From the NCBI RefSeq assembly GCF_019195455.1, contig NZ_JAIMBW010000001.1:1488001-1552000 (forward strand): DNA of 64,000 nt. Reading direction: 5' to 3'. Below the pieces are notes generated by a model that saw only the letters and a list, made by a program, of their open reading frames with translations, searched no databases and was not told the origin of the DNA. The number at the start of each line of letters is the position of its first letter. Position 1 is the stretch's first letter. The position numbers and the translations under genes were made by a program. This DNA is from Gymnodinialimonas phycosphaerae (GTDB lineage Bacteria; Pseudomonadota; Alphaproteobacteria; Rhodobacterales; Rhodobacteraceae). Below are positions 36,299-44,503 of the stretch, one piece after another.

Positions 36299-36385
36299 CA
36301 GGAATTTGCAAATTCCTGCCAACGCCCTTGCAAGGGCGTTTTTCAGAGCCTTGCAAGGCTCTGGTCAGGCTTTTGCAAAAGCCTG
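36299..36385. repeat. Array of four perfect 20-bp palindromes sharing a TTGCAA core
   Basis: Four palindromes follow one another at 36299-36318, 36321-36340, 36344-36363 and 36366-36385, spaced by 2, 3 and 2 bases: CAGGAATTTGCAAATTCCTG, AACGCCCTTGCAAGGGCGTT, CAGAGCCTTGCAAGGCTCTG and CAGGCTTTTGCAAAAGCCTG. Each is perfectly symmetric and centred on TTGCAA, but their arms differ, so they are not simple copies. As RNA each could form a 7-bp hairpin; the second is followed by five T residues and may terminate transcription. Start-to-start spacing of 22-23 bases is about two helical turns. Confidence 0.95.
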
Positions 36386-36419
36386 GGGCGCGCGGCCCGT
36401 TGACGTCACGCGCGCGCCC
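36386..36419. repeat. Inverted repeat enclosing a TGACGTCA palindrome
   Basis: Nine-base arms GGGCGCGCG (36386-36394) and CGCGCGCCC (36411-36419) enclose 16 bases that contain the 8-bp palindrome TGACGTCA (36401-36408). It directly follows the four-palindrome array and ends 15 bases before the dehydratase ATG, so it overlaps the likely 5' leader. Confidence 0.75.
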
Positions 36420-36434
36420 GTCCATCGTCGCGCC

Positions 36435-37373
36435 ATGATTGATCCAGCTCCCGACGCCATCGCGGCGGCCGCCCCGCTCATCGCCCCGTTCATTCGGCAC
36501 ACGCCCATCCTGGCGGTCGAAGCCAAGGCGCTCGGGCTACCGGGCCCCATCACTTTCAAGCTGGAACACACCCAGATCACCGGCTCGTTCAAACTACGCG
36601 GTGCCTTCTTCAACATGCTCACCCGCGAGGTACCGAGCGCGGGCGTCGTTGCGGCCTCGGGCGGAAACCACGGCGCTGCGGTGGCTTACGCGGCCACGGC
36701 CCTGGGGCACAAGAGCCGCATCTTCGTGCCCGCCGCTATCGCCAAAGTAGAGAAGCTCGCGCGGATGCGGGCCTTCGGCGCCGAGGTCATCCTCACGGAG
36801 GGCTCTGTCGGCGCTTGCATGGAAGAATATGCCGCCTACGCCCAGACGTCCGGCGCGCTCTCCGTCCATCCCTATGACACCATCCCGACCCTGACCGGCC
36901 AAGGCACCCTCGCACGCGAGATCGAGGCGCAGATGGGTGACCTCGATACCGTGATCGTTGCCACAGGCGGCGGCGGTTTGATCGGCGGCGTCTCGGCCTG
37001 GTTGCGGGACCGGGTGAAGATCGTCTCGGTCGAGACGGAAGGGACGAACACGCTGGAAAAGTCCCTGCGCGAAGGCCCGGACATCGACGTTCCTGCCAGC
37101 GGCATCGCGGCGGGTTCCCTCGGCGGGCCACGGCTTGGGGTGGACAGCTATACGTTGATCAAGGCCTTCGTGGACGAAGCGCTTGTTATTCCGGACACGG
37201 AGGTGTTCAACGCCGCCGCCCGCCTCTGGGACGCCACCCGCCTGATTGGAGAGCCGGGGGCTGCGGTGGCGCTGGCGGCCCTGACCTCGGCCGCTTACAT
37301 GCCCGAAAAGGACGAACGCGTCTGCGTGATCCTGTGCGGCGGCAATGCGACACCTGACTGGTTCCTTCAGTGA
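36435..37373 (+). CDS. Threonine/serine dehydratase (PLP fold type II)
   Basis: Encodes 312 residues. The PLP lysine is in ITGSFKLRGAF (Lys53), followed by the substrate loop ASGGNHGAAVA, the glycine-rich phosphate loop ATGGGGLIGG and the C-terminal LCGGNAT. Length and lack of a regulatory ACT domain match catabolic threonine/serine dehydratases and serine racemases, which I cannot separate here. The ATG at 36435 is used. Its stop overlaps the following secreted-protein gene (GTGA). Confidence 0.9.
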   Translation: MIDPAPDAIAAAAPLIAPFIRHTPILAVEAKALGLPGPITFKLEHTQITGSFKLRGAFFNMLTREVPSAGVVAASGGNHGAAVAYAATALGHKSRIFVPAAIAKVEKLARMRAFGAEVILTEGSVGACMEEYAAYAQTSGALSVHPYDTIPTLTGQGTLAREIEAQMGDLDTVIVATGGGGLIGGVSAWLRDRVKIVSVETEGTNTLEKSLREGPDIDVPASGIAAGSLGGPRLGVDSYTLIKAFVDEALVIPDTEVFNAAARLWDATRLIGEPGAAVALAALTSAAYMPEKDERVCVILCGGNATPDWFLQ

Positions 37374-37816
37374 AGCGCCTCGCATGTGCCGCGCTGCTTT
37401 GCGGTTCAGGCCCCGCAGTGGCGCAAACCGCGCTTTCTCTGTCCCTTGAGACCACCTTCGCCCCCGTTGAAGAGGTAGAAAGCCTTTCCGACGCCCTCTC
37501 CTGCACCGCCCTCTTCCGGTCGATGTCCCTCGTTTTCGGCCCTGAAAGCGACTACTTCGAGACGTTTTGCGCTCGTGAGGGGGTGATGGCTTCCGTCTCT
37601 GGCGTGCTTTGGGCCGATAGCCCCCGGGGGGCAGGGCAGTCGCCGGATGAGGTGTTCACGCTCTTGCTGCCGATGATCAATACCGCGACCGACCTCTACG
37701 TTGATCATATGGACGCGACGGTAGCCGTCACCGACGCGCCGTTTGACGGTCCGATCCTGGCTCAATTCGACTTCTGCACCGCTTTAGTCGAAGCGCTTCA
37801 ACGCGACGCAGGGTAA
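37370..37816 (+). CDS. Secreted protein of unknown function
   Basis: Encodes 148 residues from a GTG at 37370 that overlaps the dehydratase stop by four bases. The Sec signal peptide (MKRLACAALLCGSGPAVAQ) is clear. The mature chain has three cysteines (SCTAL, TFCAR, DFCTA), probably oxidised in the periplasm. No family is recognised. Confidence 0.7.
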   Translation: MKRLACAALLCGSGPAVAQTALSLSLETTFAPVEEVESLSDALSCTALFRSMSLVFGPESDYFETFCAREGVMASVSGVLWADSPRGAGQSPDEVFTLLLPMINTATDLYVDHMDATVAVTDAPFDGPILAQFDFCTALVEALQRDAG

Positions 37817-37926
37817 CGCCGTCGATCTCCATTCGTGATTTGGACCGCCGTCCCCCCGATGCTAGGCTACCTGCGAGGGGCCGACGCCTGCATGATCGGC
37901 CCCCGTAACACGTAAAGGGGAACGAT

Positions 37927-38331
37927 ATGCGTCTTGATCTGACGTCTGCTGTGGCGTTGGCCGCAACACTATCCCTGTCGCCGGCCTGGGCCTCGCCGCT
38001 GAACTGGCCCGAGGAAGGCGAGGCATTGGCCTTCCATTGCGCCGCCGTCCTGCAAGCCTATGGACATGCCTACGAGGTCGCCGCCGACCTCTCGGGCCAG
38101 CCCTCGCTGCCGATGAGTGCGCTGCCTGCGCCGCTTGTTCAATTGGCAGGCGGCAATGCGCGCCTTGCCGATATCGCTGTGCAGGCCGAGGCCTACCACG
38201 GACACGCCGAAAGCGTGGCCCGGACCAGCTTTTACCCGACGCTGATGGGCGACGGCACGCCCTATCTTGCCGACGATGGGCGCGAATTGATGGTGGCCGT
38301 CCAGACGTGCGTGGCGCAATTCGGCCTCTAG
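37927..38331 (+). CDS. Secreted protein of unknown function
   Basis: Encodes 134 residues with a Sec signal peptide ending at PAWA. Two cysteines (FHCAAV near residue 38 and QTCVA near residue 128) bracket a largely helical mature chain, as in other small periplasmic proteins. A good ribosome site (AAAGGGGAA) precedes the ATG. No family is recognised; it may be a relative of the neighbouring secreted proteins in architecture only. Confidence 0.75.
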   Translation: MRLDLTSAVALAATLSLSPAWASPLNWPEEGEALAFHCAAVLQAYGHAYEVAADLSGQPSLPMSALPAPLVQLAGGNARLADIAVQAEAYHGHAESVARTSFYPTLMGDGTPYLADDGRELMVAVQTCVAQFGL

Positions 38332-38357
38332 GCTGGACGCAGGGCGGACAATCGGTG

Positions 38358-38382
38358 ATCCTTGAGCCTTTGGTTCAAGGAT
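38358..38382 (+). promoter_or_regulatory. Hairpin that hides the ribosome site of the next gene
   Basis: An 11-bp stem (ATCCTTGAGCC with GGTTCAAGGAT, one G-T wobble) with a TTT loop has its 3' arm contain AAGGA (38377-38381), the only good Shine-Dalgarno for the ATG at 38389. Folding would block initiation. Alternatively it is a weak terminator of the preceding gene. Confidence 0.55.
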
Positions 38383-38388
38383 ATTTCA

Positions 38389-39042
38389 ATGCGTCTTGTC
38401 ATCGTGCCACTGCTCTGCCTGCTCTGCGCGTCTCGCGCCATCGCGCAAACGGAGGCAGAGGCCGCCGTTCTGCCCCGCGTGATCGATATGCTCTGCGTCG
38501 ACATGATTGAAGCACGTAACGGGTGTGAAACCTTCGTGCTTCTCACCTCGGAGTCCGAGCCCGATACAGCAGATCTGATCATCTTCTCCGACAGACGCGC
38601 CCAAGCGCCGCAAGAGATCCTCGGCATCGCTCGTAACATCGCCTTCAACGGTCCGTGGTTCGGTCAAGCGCCCTCACTGTCGCTTGCAGACGATGGATCG
38701 GTGCAGGTTCTGGAAGAACAGATCGCCATCGGTCGGTCGCCCTGGACGCAATCGCTCACGATCGATTTCATTGACGGTATGTTCATTGTCTCCGAACGGG
38801 GCCACAGCACCTATGATCGCGCGACAGGGGGCGGATTCAATTGCGATGTTGACTTCATGACGGGCGCGTGGGCCATTTCGGCTGATCGCCCGGATCCGGG
38901 AAGCGGAGAGACCGTCTATGACGTGTCGGACAGCGGCACGATCCCCCCCGCGCCCATAGCGCTGAGCGACTGGACCTGGACCAGCCCCCTGCCCGTTCCC
39001 TGCGCGGACGCGCTGGATGCCTGGTGGGCGGTGGCGCCGTAA
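38389..39042 (+). CDS. Secreted protein of unknown function
   Basis: Encodes 217 residues with a Sec signal peptide (MRLVIVPLLCLLCASRAIAQ). The mature chain is acidic with several cysteines (MLCVD, NGCET, FNCDV, VPCAD) and ends in a Trp-rich segment. I do not recognise the family. The ATG at 38389 has AAGGA seven bases upstream, inside a stable hairpin that could control translation. It precedes cobT by 60 bases. Confidence 0.72.
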   Translation: MRLVIVPLLCLLCASRAIAQTEAEAAVLPRVIDMLCVDMIEARNGCETFVLLTSESEPDTADLIIFSDRRAQAPQEILGIARNIAFNGPWFGQAPSLSLADDGSVQVLEEQIAIGRSPWTQSLTIDFIDGMFIVSERGHSTYDRATGGGFNCDVDFMTGAWAISADRPDPGSGETVYDVSDSGTIPPAPIALSDWTWTSPLPVPCADALDAWWAVAP

Positions 39043-39102
39043 TCGCGGTATGATCGCAGGCTGGCTCTTGCCCTCTCCCCCCTCTCGGTCCATTTATCGG
39101 GG

Positions 39103-40983
39103 ATGAGCAAGTTCAATCCTTCCGATAACCCCGCCGACCCGTTCAAGAAGGCTTTGGCCGATGCGACGCGGGTGATGGCGGATGATCCTGATCTGGCCGT
39201 GACCTACACCGTGGACCCGCCGGGGCTGGCGGGCGACTCGGTGCGTTTGCCGCAGGTCAGCCGTCGGATGACCCGCGAAGAGGTCCTGTTGGCCCGTGGC
39301 ACGGCGGATTCGCTGGCGCTGCGCCACAAATACCACGACCAGGGCACCGCCGCCCGGTATGCGCCGCATGGGGCCATGGCGCGCGACCTGATGGACGCCA
39401 TGGAAGGCGCGCGGTGTGAGGCGATGGGCGCCCGCGACATGCCGGGCACGGCCGGCAACATCGATGCGAAAATCGGCAATGAGGCGCGTCGCAAGGGCTA
39501 TGGCGAGATCCGCGATGCCTCGGACGCGCCGCTGTCGACGGCGGCGGGCTACCTGATCCGCCACCTTGCTACCGGCCGCGATCTGCCGCCCGAGGCCGCC
39601 AACGTGATGGAGCTTTGGCGCGGGTTCATCGAGGACCGCTGCGACACCACGCTGGAAAATCTTGGCGATGTTCTTTCCAACCAGACCGCTTTCGCGAAGT
39701 TTGCGCGGCAGTTGATCGATGATCTGGGCTACGGCGATCAATTGGGCGACGATCCCGACGACATGGACGACGAGGCCGAGGACGACGCGGGCGAAGACAG
39801 CGAAGACGACGCGCCCGACAGCACCGGCGAAGACGACAACGACGATGAAGAGGCAGAGGCCTCTCCAGAGCAGTCGCAGGAAGAGCAGCAAGACGCCTCT
39901 CAGGCTCAGGTCGAGATGGATGAAAACGGCGACATGGAGGAAGCCGAGGAGCAGGAACTGCCCGACGGTGAAGCGCCACAGGAACCTCTGCCGCCGATGC
40001 CGCACTCGGACGCGGACCCCGATTACATCGTGTTCTCGACCGAGAACGACGAGGAAATCGCAGCCGAGGAACTGGCCGAGCCGCAAGAGCTGGAACGGCT
40101 GCGCGCCTATCTGGATCAGCAGTTGGACCCCTTGAAAGGGGCCGTATCGCGCTTGGCCAACAAATTGCAGCGCCGCTTGCAGGCGCAACAGAACCGCAGT
40201 TGGGAATTTGACCGCGAAGAGGGCATCTTGGACGCGGGCCGCCTGGCGCGTGTGGTCGCCAACCCGACGACGCCGCTGTCGTTCAAGGTCGAACACGACA
40301 CGGAATTCCGCGACACGGTAGTGACGCTTTTGCTGGATAACTCCGGCTCCATGCGCGGTCGACCGATCTCGATCGCGGCGATTTGTGCCGATGTTCTGGC
40401 GCGGACGCTGGAGCGGTGCGGCGTGAAGGTGGAGATTCTGGGCTTCACCACGCGGGCCTGGAAGGGCGGGCGTGCGCGGGAAGAATGGTTGGGCCAAGGC
40501 CGCCCGCAACAGCCCGGGCGCCTGAATGACCTGCGCCATATCATCTACAAGTCAGCGGATGCGCCGTGGCGACGGGTGCGCGACAACCTTGGCCTGATGA
40601 TGAAAGAAGGCCTGTTGAAGGAGAACATCGACGGCGAGGCGCTGGAATGGGCGCACCGGCGAATGGTGAACCGGCCCGAGGCACGCAAGATCCTGATGGT
40701 GATTTCGGACGGGGCGCCGGTGGATGACAGCACGCTGTCGGTGAACCCGGCCAATTACCTTGAAAAACACCTGCGCGATGTGATCGCCATGGTCGAGAAG
40801 CGGCGCGCGGTGGAACTGCTGGCGATCGGCATCGGCCATGACGTGACGCGCTACTACGAGCGCGCGGTGACGATCACCGATGCCGAGCAATTGGCCGGTG
40901 CGATCACCGAACAATTGGCCTCGCTCTTTGACACGGATCCCCGGGCGCGCGCCCGGGTGATGGGCATCAAGCGCGCGGGGTAG
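39103..40983 (+). CDS. cobT: Aerobic cobaltochelatase subunit CobT
   Basis: Encodes 626 residues. The N-terminal domain is followed by a strongly acidic linker (about residues 220-310, runs of Asp/Glu) and a C-terminal von Willebrand A domain with the MIDAS metal site LLLDNSGSM (about residues 408-416) and later [15 protein letters not shown]. CobT forms a ring complex with the AAA+ protein CobS and drives cobalt insertion by CobN. The family usually has cobS next to cobT; here small genes separate them. Confidence 0.95.
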   Translation: MSKFNPSDNPADPFKKALADATRVMADDPDLAVTYTVDPPGLAGDSVRLPQVSRRMTREEVLLARGTADSLALRHKYHDQGTAARYAPHGAMARDLMDAMEGARCEAMGARDMPGTAGNIDAKIGNEARRKGYGEIRDASDAPLSTAAGYLIRHLATGRDLPPEAANVMELWRGFIEDRCDTTLENLGDVLSNQTAFAKFARQLIDDLGYGDQLGDDPDDMDDEAEDDAGEDSEDDAPDSTGEDDNDDEEAEASPEQSQEEQQDASQAQVEMDENGDMEEAEEQELPDGEAPQEPLPPMPHSDADPDYIVFSTENDEEIAAEELAEPQELERLRAYLDQQLDPLKGAVSRLANKLQRRLQAQQNRSWEFDREEGILDAGRLARVVANPTTPLSFKVEHDTEFRDTVVTLLLDNSGSMRGRPISIAAICADVLARTLERCGVKVEILGFTTRAWKGGRAREEWLGQGRPQQPGRLNDLRHIIYKSADAPWRRVRDNLGLMMKEGLLKENIDGEALEWAHRRMVNRPEARKILMVISDGAPVDDSTLSVNPANYLEKHLRDVIAMVEKRRAVELLAIGIGHDVTRYYERAVTITDAEQLAGAITEQLASLFDTDPRARARVMGIKRAG

Positions 40984-41029
40984 CGGCCCGTCGGGCTGTG
41001 GGGACGCTATTGCGCTTCGCACACTGGCG

Positions 41030-41077
41030 TGGTTGCCGCTTCGCGGCGGGCTCACATGGTTGCCGCTGCGCGGCGGG
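41030..41077. repeat. Two 21-bp hairpin repeats before the aminopeptidase P gene
   Basis: TGGTTGCCGCTTCGCGGCGGG (41030-41050) recurs at 41057-41077 with a single T-to-G change. Each contains the hairpin GCCGC-N3-GCGGC. The second copy runs into the ribosome-binding region of the gene starting at 41090. Confidence 0.75.
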
Positions 41078-41089
41078 GAGAAAACGGCG

Positions 41090-42901
41090 ATGTTTCAGAG
41101 CTTTACGGCAAGCACGCGACCTCAGGACGGCGTCGGACGTTTGGCTGACCTACGCGCGCACCTGGCGGGCGAAGGTCTGGATGGGTTCCTGGTGCCCCGC
41201 GCTGACGCGCACCAGGGAGAATACGTCGCCGACTGCGACGCGAGGCTGGCGTGGCTGACGGGCTTCACCGGCTCTGCCGGGTTTGCCGCCGTATTGCCCG
41301 ACGTGGCGGGCGTGTTCGTGGACGGGCGTTACCGAGTGCAGGTGAAGGCCCAGGTGGCGGAAGTATTCACACCGGTGGATTGGCCCGAGACCCGCCTTGA
41401 AGACTGGTTGATCGAGAAGCTTCCCGAAGGCGGCAGCGTGGGGTTCGACCCTTGGCTGCATACTGTGGATGAGGTCACGGCCCTTGAAGGCGCGCTGAAG
41501 GGATCAGGTGTAACGCTTGTGGCCAGCCGAAACCTCGTCGACGCGATCTGGACCGACCGACCGGGACCGCCTGCCGCCCCGGTGGAGATCTTCTCCGAAG
41601 CCATCGCAGGCCAAAGCGCAGCCCAAAAACGCAGCGAATGCGCCGAGGCGCTACGGTCCGCCGGGCACGGGGCGGCGGTGCTGACCCAACCTGACGGGAT
41701 TTGCTGGCTGTTGAACATCCGTGGATCCGACATTCCGCGCATCCCCGTCGTGCAGGCCAATGCGATCCTTTACGACGACGGCCATGTACTTCTGTTCCTT
41801 GATGACAGCCGCCTCGACCCAGAGCTGATGACCCATCTTGGCCCGGATGTGCGCACCGCTGACCCCGCGAGCTTCACCGCCGCCCTCGCGGGCCTGATGG
41901 GCACGGTGCGCCTCGATCAGGCCACCGCGCCGCAAGCGATCGCCGATATTCTGCGGAACGCAGGCGTCGACATCGCACCGGAGCGCGACCCCACGGTCCT
42001 GCCCAAGGCGCGCAAGACCGGTTCTGAGATCGTCGCCACGACGCGGGCCCACCTGCGCGATGGTGTGGCCATGGCGCGGTTCCTGCATTGGTTCGACGAA
42101 ACAGCCCCCGGCGGCACCCTGACCGAGATCGATGTCGCCAGGCAGCTTGAAGCCTTTCGGGCCGAAACCGGCGCTCTGAAGGATATCTCCTTCGATACCA
42201 TCGCGGGTGCAGGCGCAAACGGTGCAATCGTGCACTACCGCGTCACCGAAGAGACCAACGCACCCGTCCTGCCCGGCCAGCTGTTCCTGATCGACAGCGG
42301 CGGCCAGTACGAGGATGGCACCACAGATATCACCCGCACCCTGCCTGTGGGCGATCCCGGTCTTGAAGCCCGCACCTGCTTCACGCTGGTCCTGCAAGGC
42401 ATGATCGCCGTCCACCGCGCACCTTTCCCCAAGGGCGTCGCCGGGATGCATCTCGATGCGCTAGCGCGCGCGCCGCTTTGGGCCACGGGGCGTGACTATG
42501 ACCATGGGACCGGCCATGGCGTTGGCGTCTACCTGAGCGTGCACGAGGGTCCCCAAGGCCTGTCGCGACGGAGCAAGATCCCGCTGGAGCCGGGCATGAT
42601 CCTGTCCAACGAACCCGGCTACTACCGAGAAGGCGCGTTTGGCATCCGGATCGAGAACCTGGTTCATGTCGTCGAGGCCCCCGAGGGTGCAGATCCACAC
42701 CGCCAGATGCTGGCGTTCGAGACCCTGACCTTCGCCCCGATCGACCGCCGCCTGATCGATGCCGCGATGTTGAGCCCGGCAGAGCGGGACTGGCTCAACC
42801 GCTACCATGCACAGGTACTGGACAAGATCGCGCCGCTGCTGAACGCCCAAGGTCTTGAGGCCACGGCAACGTGGTTGGCACAGGCCTGCGCACCGCTCTG
42901 A
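41090..42901 (+). CDS. Aminopeptidase P family (Xaa-Pro aminopeptidase)
   Basis: Encodes 603 residues, the long form with two N-terminal creatinase-like domains and a C-terminal pita-bread metallopeptidase domain. Metal ligands are visible in LIDSGGQYEDGTTDITRT (two Asp), HGTGHGVG (His), SNEPGYY (Glu) and GIRIENL (Glu). It removes an N-terminal residue next to proline in the cytoplasm. The ATG at 41090 has GGGGAG upstream; the upstream extension would translate the hairpin repeats and is unlikely. Confidence 0.94.
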   Translation: MFQSFTASTRPQDGVGRLADLRAHLAGEGLDGFLVPRADAHQGEYVADCDARLAWLTGFTGSAGFAAVLPDVAGVFVDGRYRVQVKAQVAEVFTPVDWPETRLEDWLIEKLPEGGSVGFDPWLHTVDEVTALEGALKGSGVTLVASRNLVDAIWTDRPGPPAAPVEIFSEAIAGQSAAQKRSECAEALRSAGHGAAVLTQPDGICWLLNIRGSDIPRIPVVQANAILYDDGHVLLFLDDSRLDPELMTHLGPDVRTADPASFTAALAGLMGTVRLDQATAPQAIADILRNAGVDIAPERDPTVLPKARKTGSEIVATTRAHLRDGVAMARFLHWFDETAPGGTLTEIDVARQLEAFRAETGALKDISFDTIAGAGANGAIVHYRVTEETNAPVLPGQLFLIDSGGQYEDGTTDITRTLPVGDPGLEARTCFTLVLQGMIAVHRAPFPKGVAGMHLDALARAPLWATGRDYDHGTGHGVGVYLSVHEGPQGLSRRSKIPLEPGMILSNEPGYYREGAFGIRIENLVHVVEAPEGADPHRQMLAFETLTFAPIDRRLIDAAMLSPAERDWLNRYHAQVLDKIAPLLNAQGLEATATWLAQACAPL

Positions 42902-42917
42902 CCGCGCCCGCTGTCAA

Positions 42918-42951
42918 ACCATTGTCAGACCATTGTCATGTAAATCTGACA
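42918..42951. repeat. Direct and inverted repeats upstream of the DUF427 gene
   Basis: ACCATTGTCA occurs at 42918-42927 and again at 42929-42938 (11-base period, one helical turn), and TGTCAGA (42924-42930) is matched by inverted TCTGACA (42945-42951). The group lies 66-99 bases before the DUF427 start and looks like a regulator-binding region. Confidence 0.5.
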
Positions 42952-43016
42952 CACCTTGTGCCGGGACCCCGGCGCGGGATACATAGCTTCTATACACAAA
43001 TAACAGGGGGTTACTC

Positions 43017-43358
43017 ATGGCTGATCATATCTCGATCCGCAAAGCATCCGGCACGTGGGTGGTCCGCGCCAGCGGCGCTGTTCTGGGCGAAAGCTCGGAC
43101 GCTTTGGAACTGACCGAAGGCACCTCGGCCCCAGTGATCTACTTCCCCCGCAGCGATATCGGCATGAGCTTTCTGGAGCTAACCCCCTCGACCACGCGCT
43201 GTCCGTACAAGGGAACGGCCACCTATTTCACTGTCTCCGGCCCAGACGGGGACGCGGTGGATGCGGCGTGGAGCTATGAAGAACCGACCGAGAGCCTCAA
43301 CGCCATCGCCGGGTACATCGCTTTCTACAGCGACCGGGTCGCTGTCGAGAAACTGTAG
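43017..43358 (+). CDS. DUF427 domain protein
   Basis: Encodes 113 residues. The family signature is visible in VVRASGAVLGES near the start, VIYFPRSDI and the CPYKGTATYFTV motif (about residues 62-73), with ESLNAIAGYIAFYSDRV at the end. The function of DUF427 is not established. A promoter-like region with repeats lies upstream; the gene appears to stand alone and is convergent with the next gene. Confidence 0.92.
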   Translation: MADHISIRKASGTWVVRASGAVLGESSDALELTEGTSAPVIYFPRSDIGMSFLELTPSTTRCPYKGTATYFTVSGPDGDAVDAAWSYEEPTESLNAIAGYIAFYSDRVAVEKL

Positions 43359-43371
43359 GCAGGCGAAAGAC

Positions 43372-44451
43372 TTAGCGGTTCAGCAAGAAGCCAAGCCTAC
43401 CGCCCTCCAGCACGTTCAGGAATAGGTCATAGGCGGCATTCGTGGCCGCGGCGTCCTCACCCCAATCGCTTTGCATCGTCACCGTGATGGAGCCACCGCC
43501 CGAGGTGATTTCAGGCGTGGCGGGCGATGGCAGCTCGCTTAGGATGGGCCAGGCATCGCGCAGGCGGACGGCAACCGCGTCGGCGTCCACGCCCTCAGCA
43601 AGGGCAAGGACGAGGGCCGCGCCTTCCGTCTCTCGGTTGGCGAAATCGGCAAGGGCCAGGGCCTCCACCGGGGTGGTTTCGGCGCCAGAGATCGGCAACG
43701 CGCCGCCATTGCGCAGCCAACAGCGGACCGAGACGACACCGCCTAGGTTGCCGACCCGGCGCAAGCCACCAAGAAGCGTCTGCGCATCCGGGCGAGACGC
43801 CAGATTGGCCCCCGACGGGGCACGCACGGCGTCAAGCGCCGCCCATCCCGTGGCCCAAATTGCCCGATCCCCAAGGAACGCCATCCGCAACGGCAGGCCC
43901 GTATCCCCGCCGAACGGATTGGCCGGGTCCACGCGGGCGGGGTCGGCCGCATAGTCCGCCTCGCCCCCCCACATCACCGGCGCGCCACCGCGCTGATCTT
44001 CCGTCATCCCGTTGGAAAACAGGGCCCCGCGCAGACGCATTTCGCTATCGGGAAAGATGTCCATCGCCCCCACGCGGATCGCCCCTTGGGCGACCTCCCA
44101 GGTCTCGACCCAATCCAGCGCGGTCAGACCCACAGCCGCGCGGATCTCGGCATCTGATGTGCCTTCGATCACCGCACGTTGAAGCGACGCGGCCGAGCGC
44201 AGGGCCGCAAAGCGGTTGGGTGTATTCGGATTGCGCCCGGCCTGTGCCCCGCGCACGGCGATCCAGCGCACCGCGTCGCCATTGCCATAGCCCGCGATGA
44301 TCGGGCCCTCGCCCCCCTCGAACACCAATTGCGGGACGCCGGAAAGGACGCTTTGCAGCCGTCCCGCCGCCCCTTGAGCCTGGGTGATCTGGGTGCTAAG
44401 CGCCAGCACGCTTAGGGCGAGGAGAATCCGTTGTATCATAGACGCAATCAT
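43372..44451 (-). CDS. Secreted protein of unknown function
   Basis: Encodes 359 residues from the ATG at 44451 (another in-frame ATG lies at 44439). The N-terminus is a Sec signal peptide ending near TQAQ. The mature chain alternates helical and beta-rich regions without recognisable catalytic motifs; a single Cys is present (VRCWL). No family is recognised. It lies 52 bases downstream of the ClC transporter gene on the same strand and may be cotranscribed with it. Confidence 0.72.
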   Translation of the reverse strand: MIASMIQRILLALSVLALSTQITQAQGAAGRLQSVLSGVPQLVFEGGEGPIIAGYGNGDAVRWIAVRGAQAGRNPNTPNRFAALRSAASLQRAVIEGTSDAEIRAAVGLTALDWVETWEVAQGAIRVGAMDIFPDSEMRLRGALFSNGMTEDQRGGAPVMWGGEADYAADPARVDPANPFGGDTGLPLRMAFLGDRAIWATGWAALDAVRAPSGANLASRPDAQTLLGGLRRVGNLGGVVSVRCWLRNGGALPISGAETTPVEALALADFANRETEGAALVLALAEGVDADAVAVRLRDAWPILSELPSPATPEITSGGGSITVTMQSDWGEDAAATNAAYDLFLNVLEGGRLGFLLNR

Positions 44452-44503
44452 GCCGCGTCGCGTGACATTCGACAAAGAAAAAACTCAGTTTCCCAAGAGG
44501 TGC

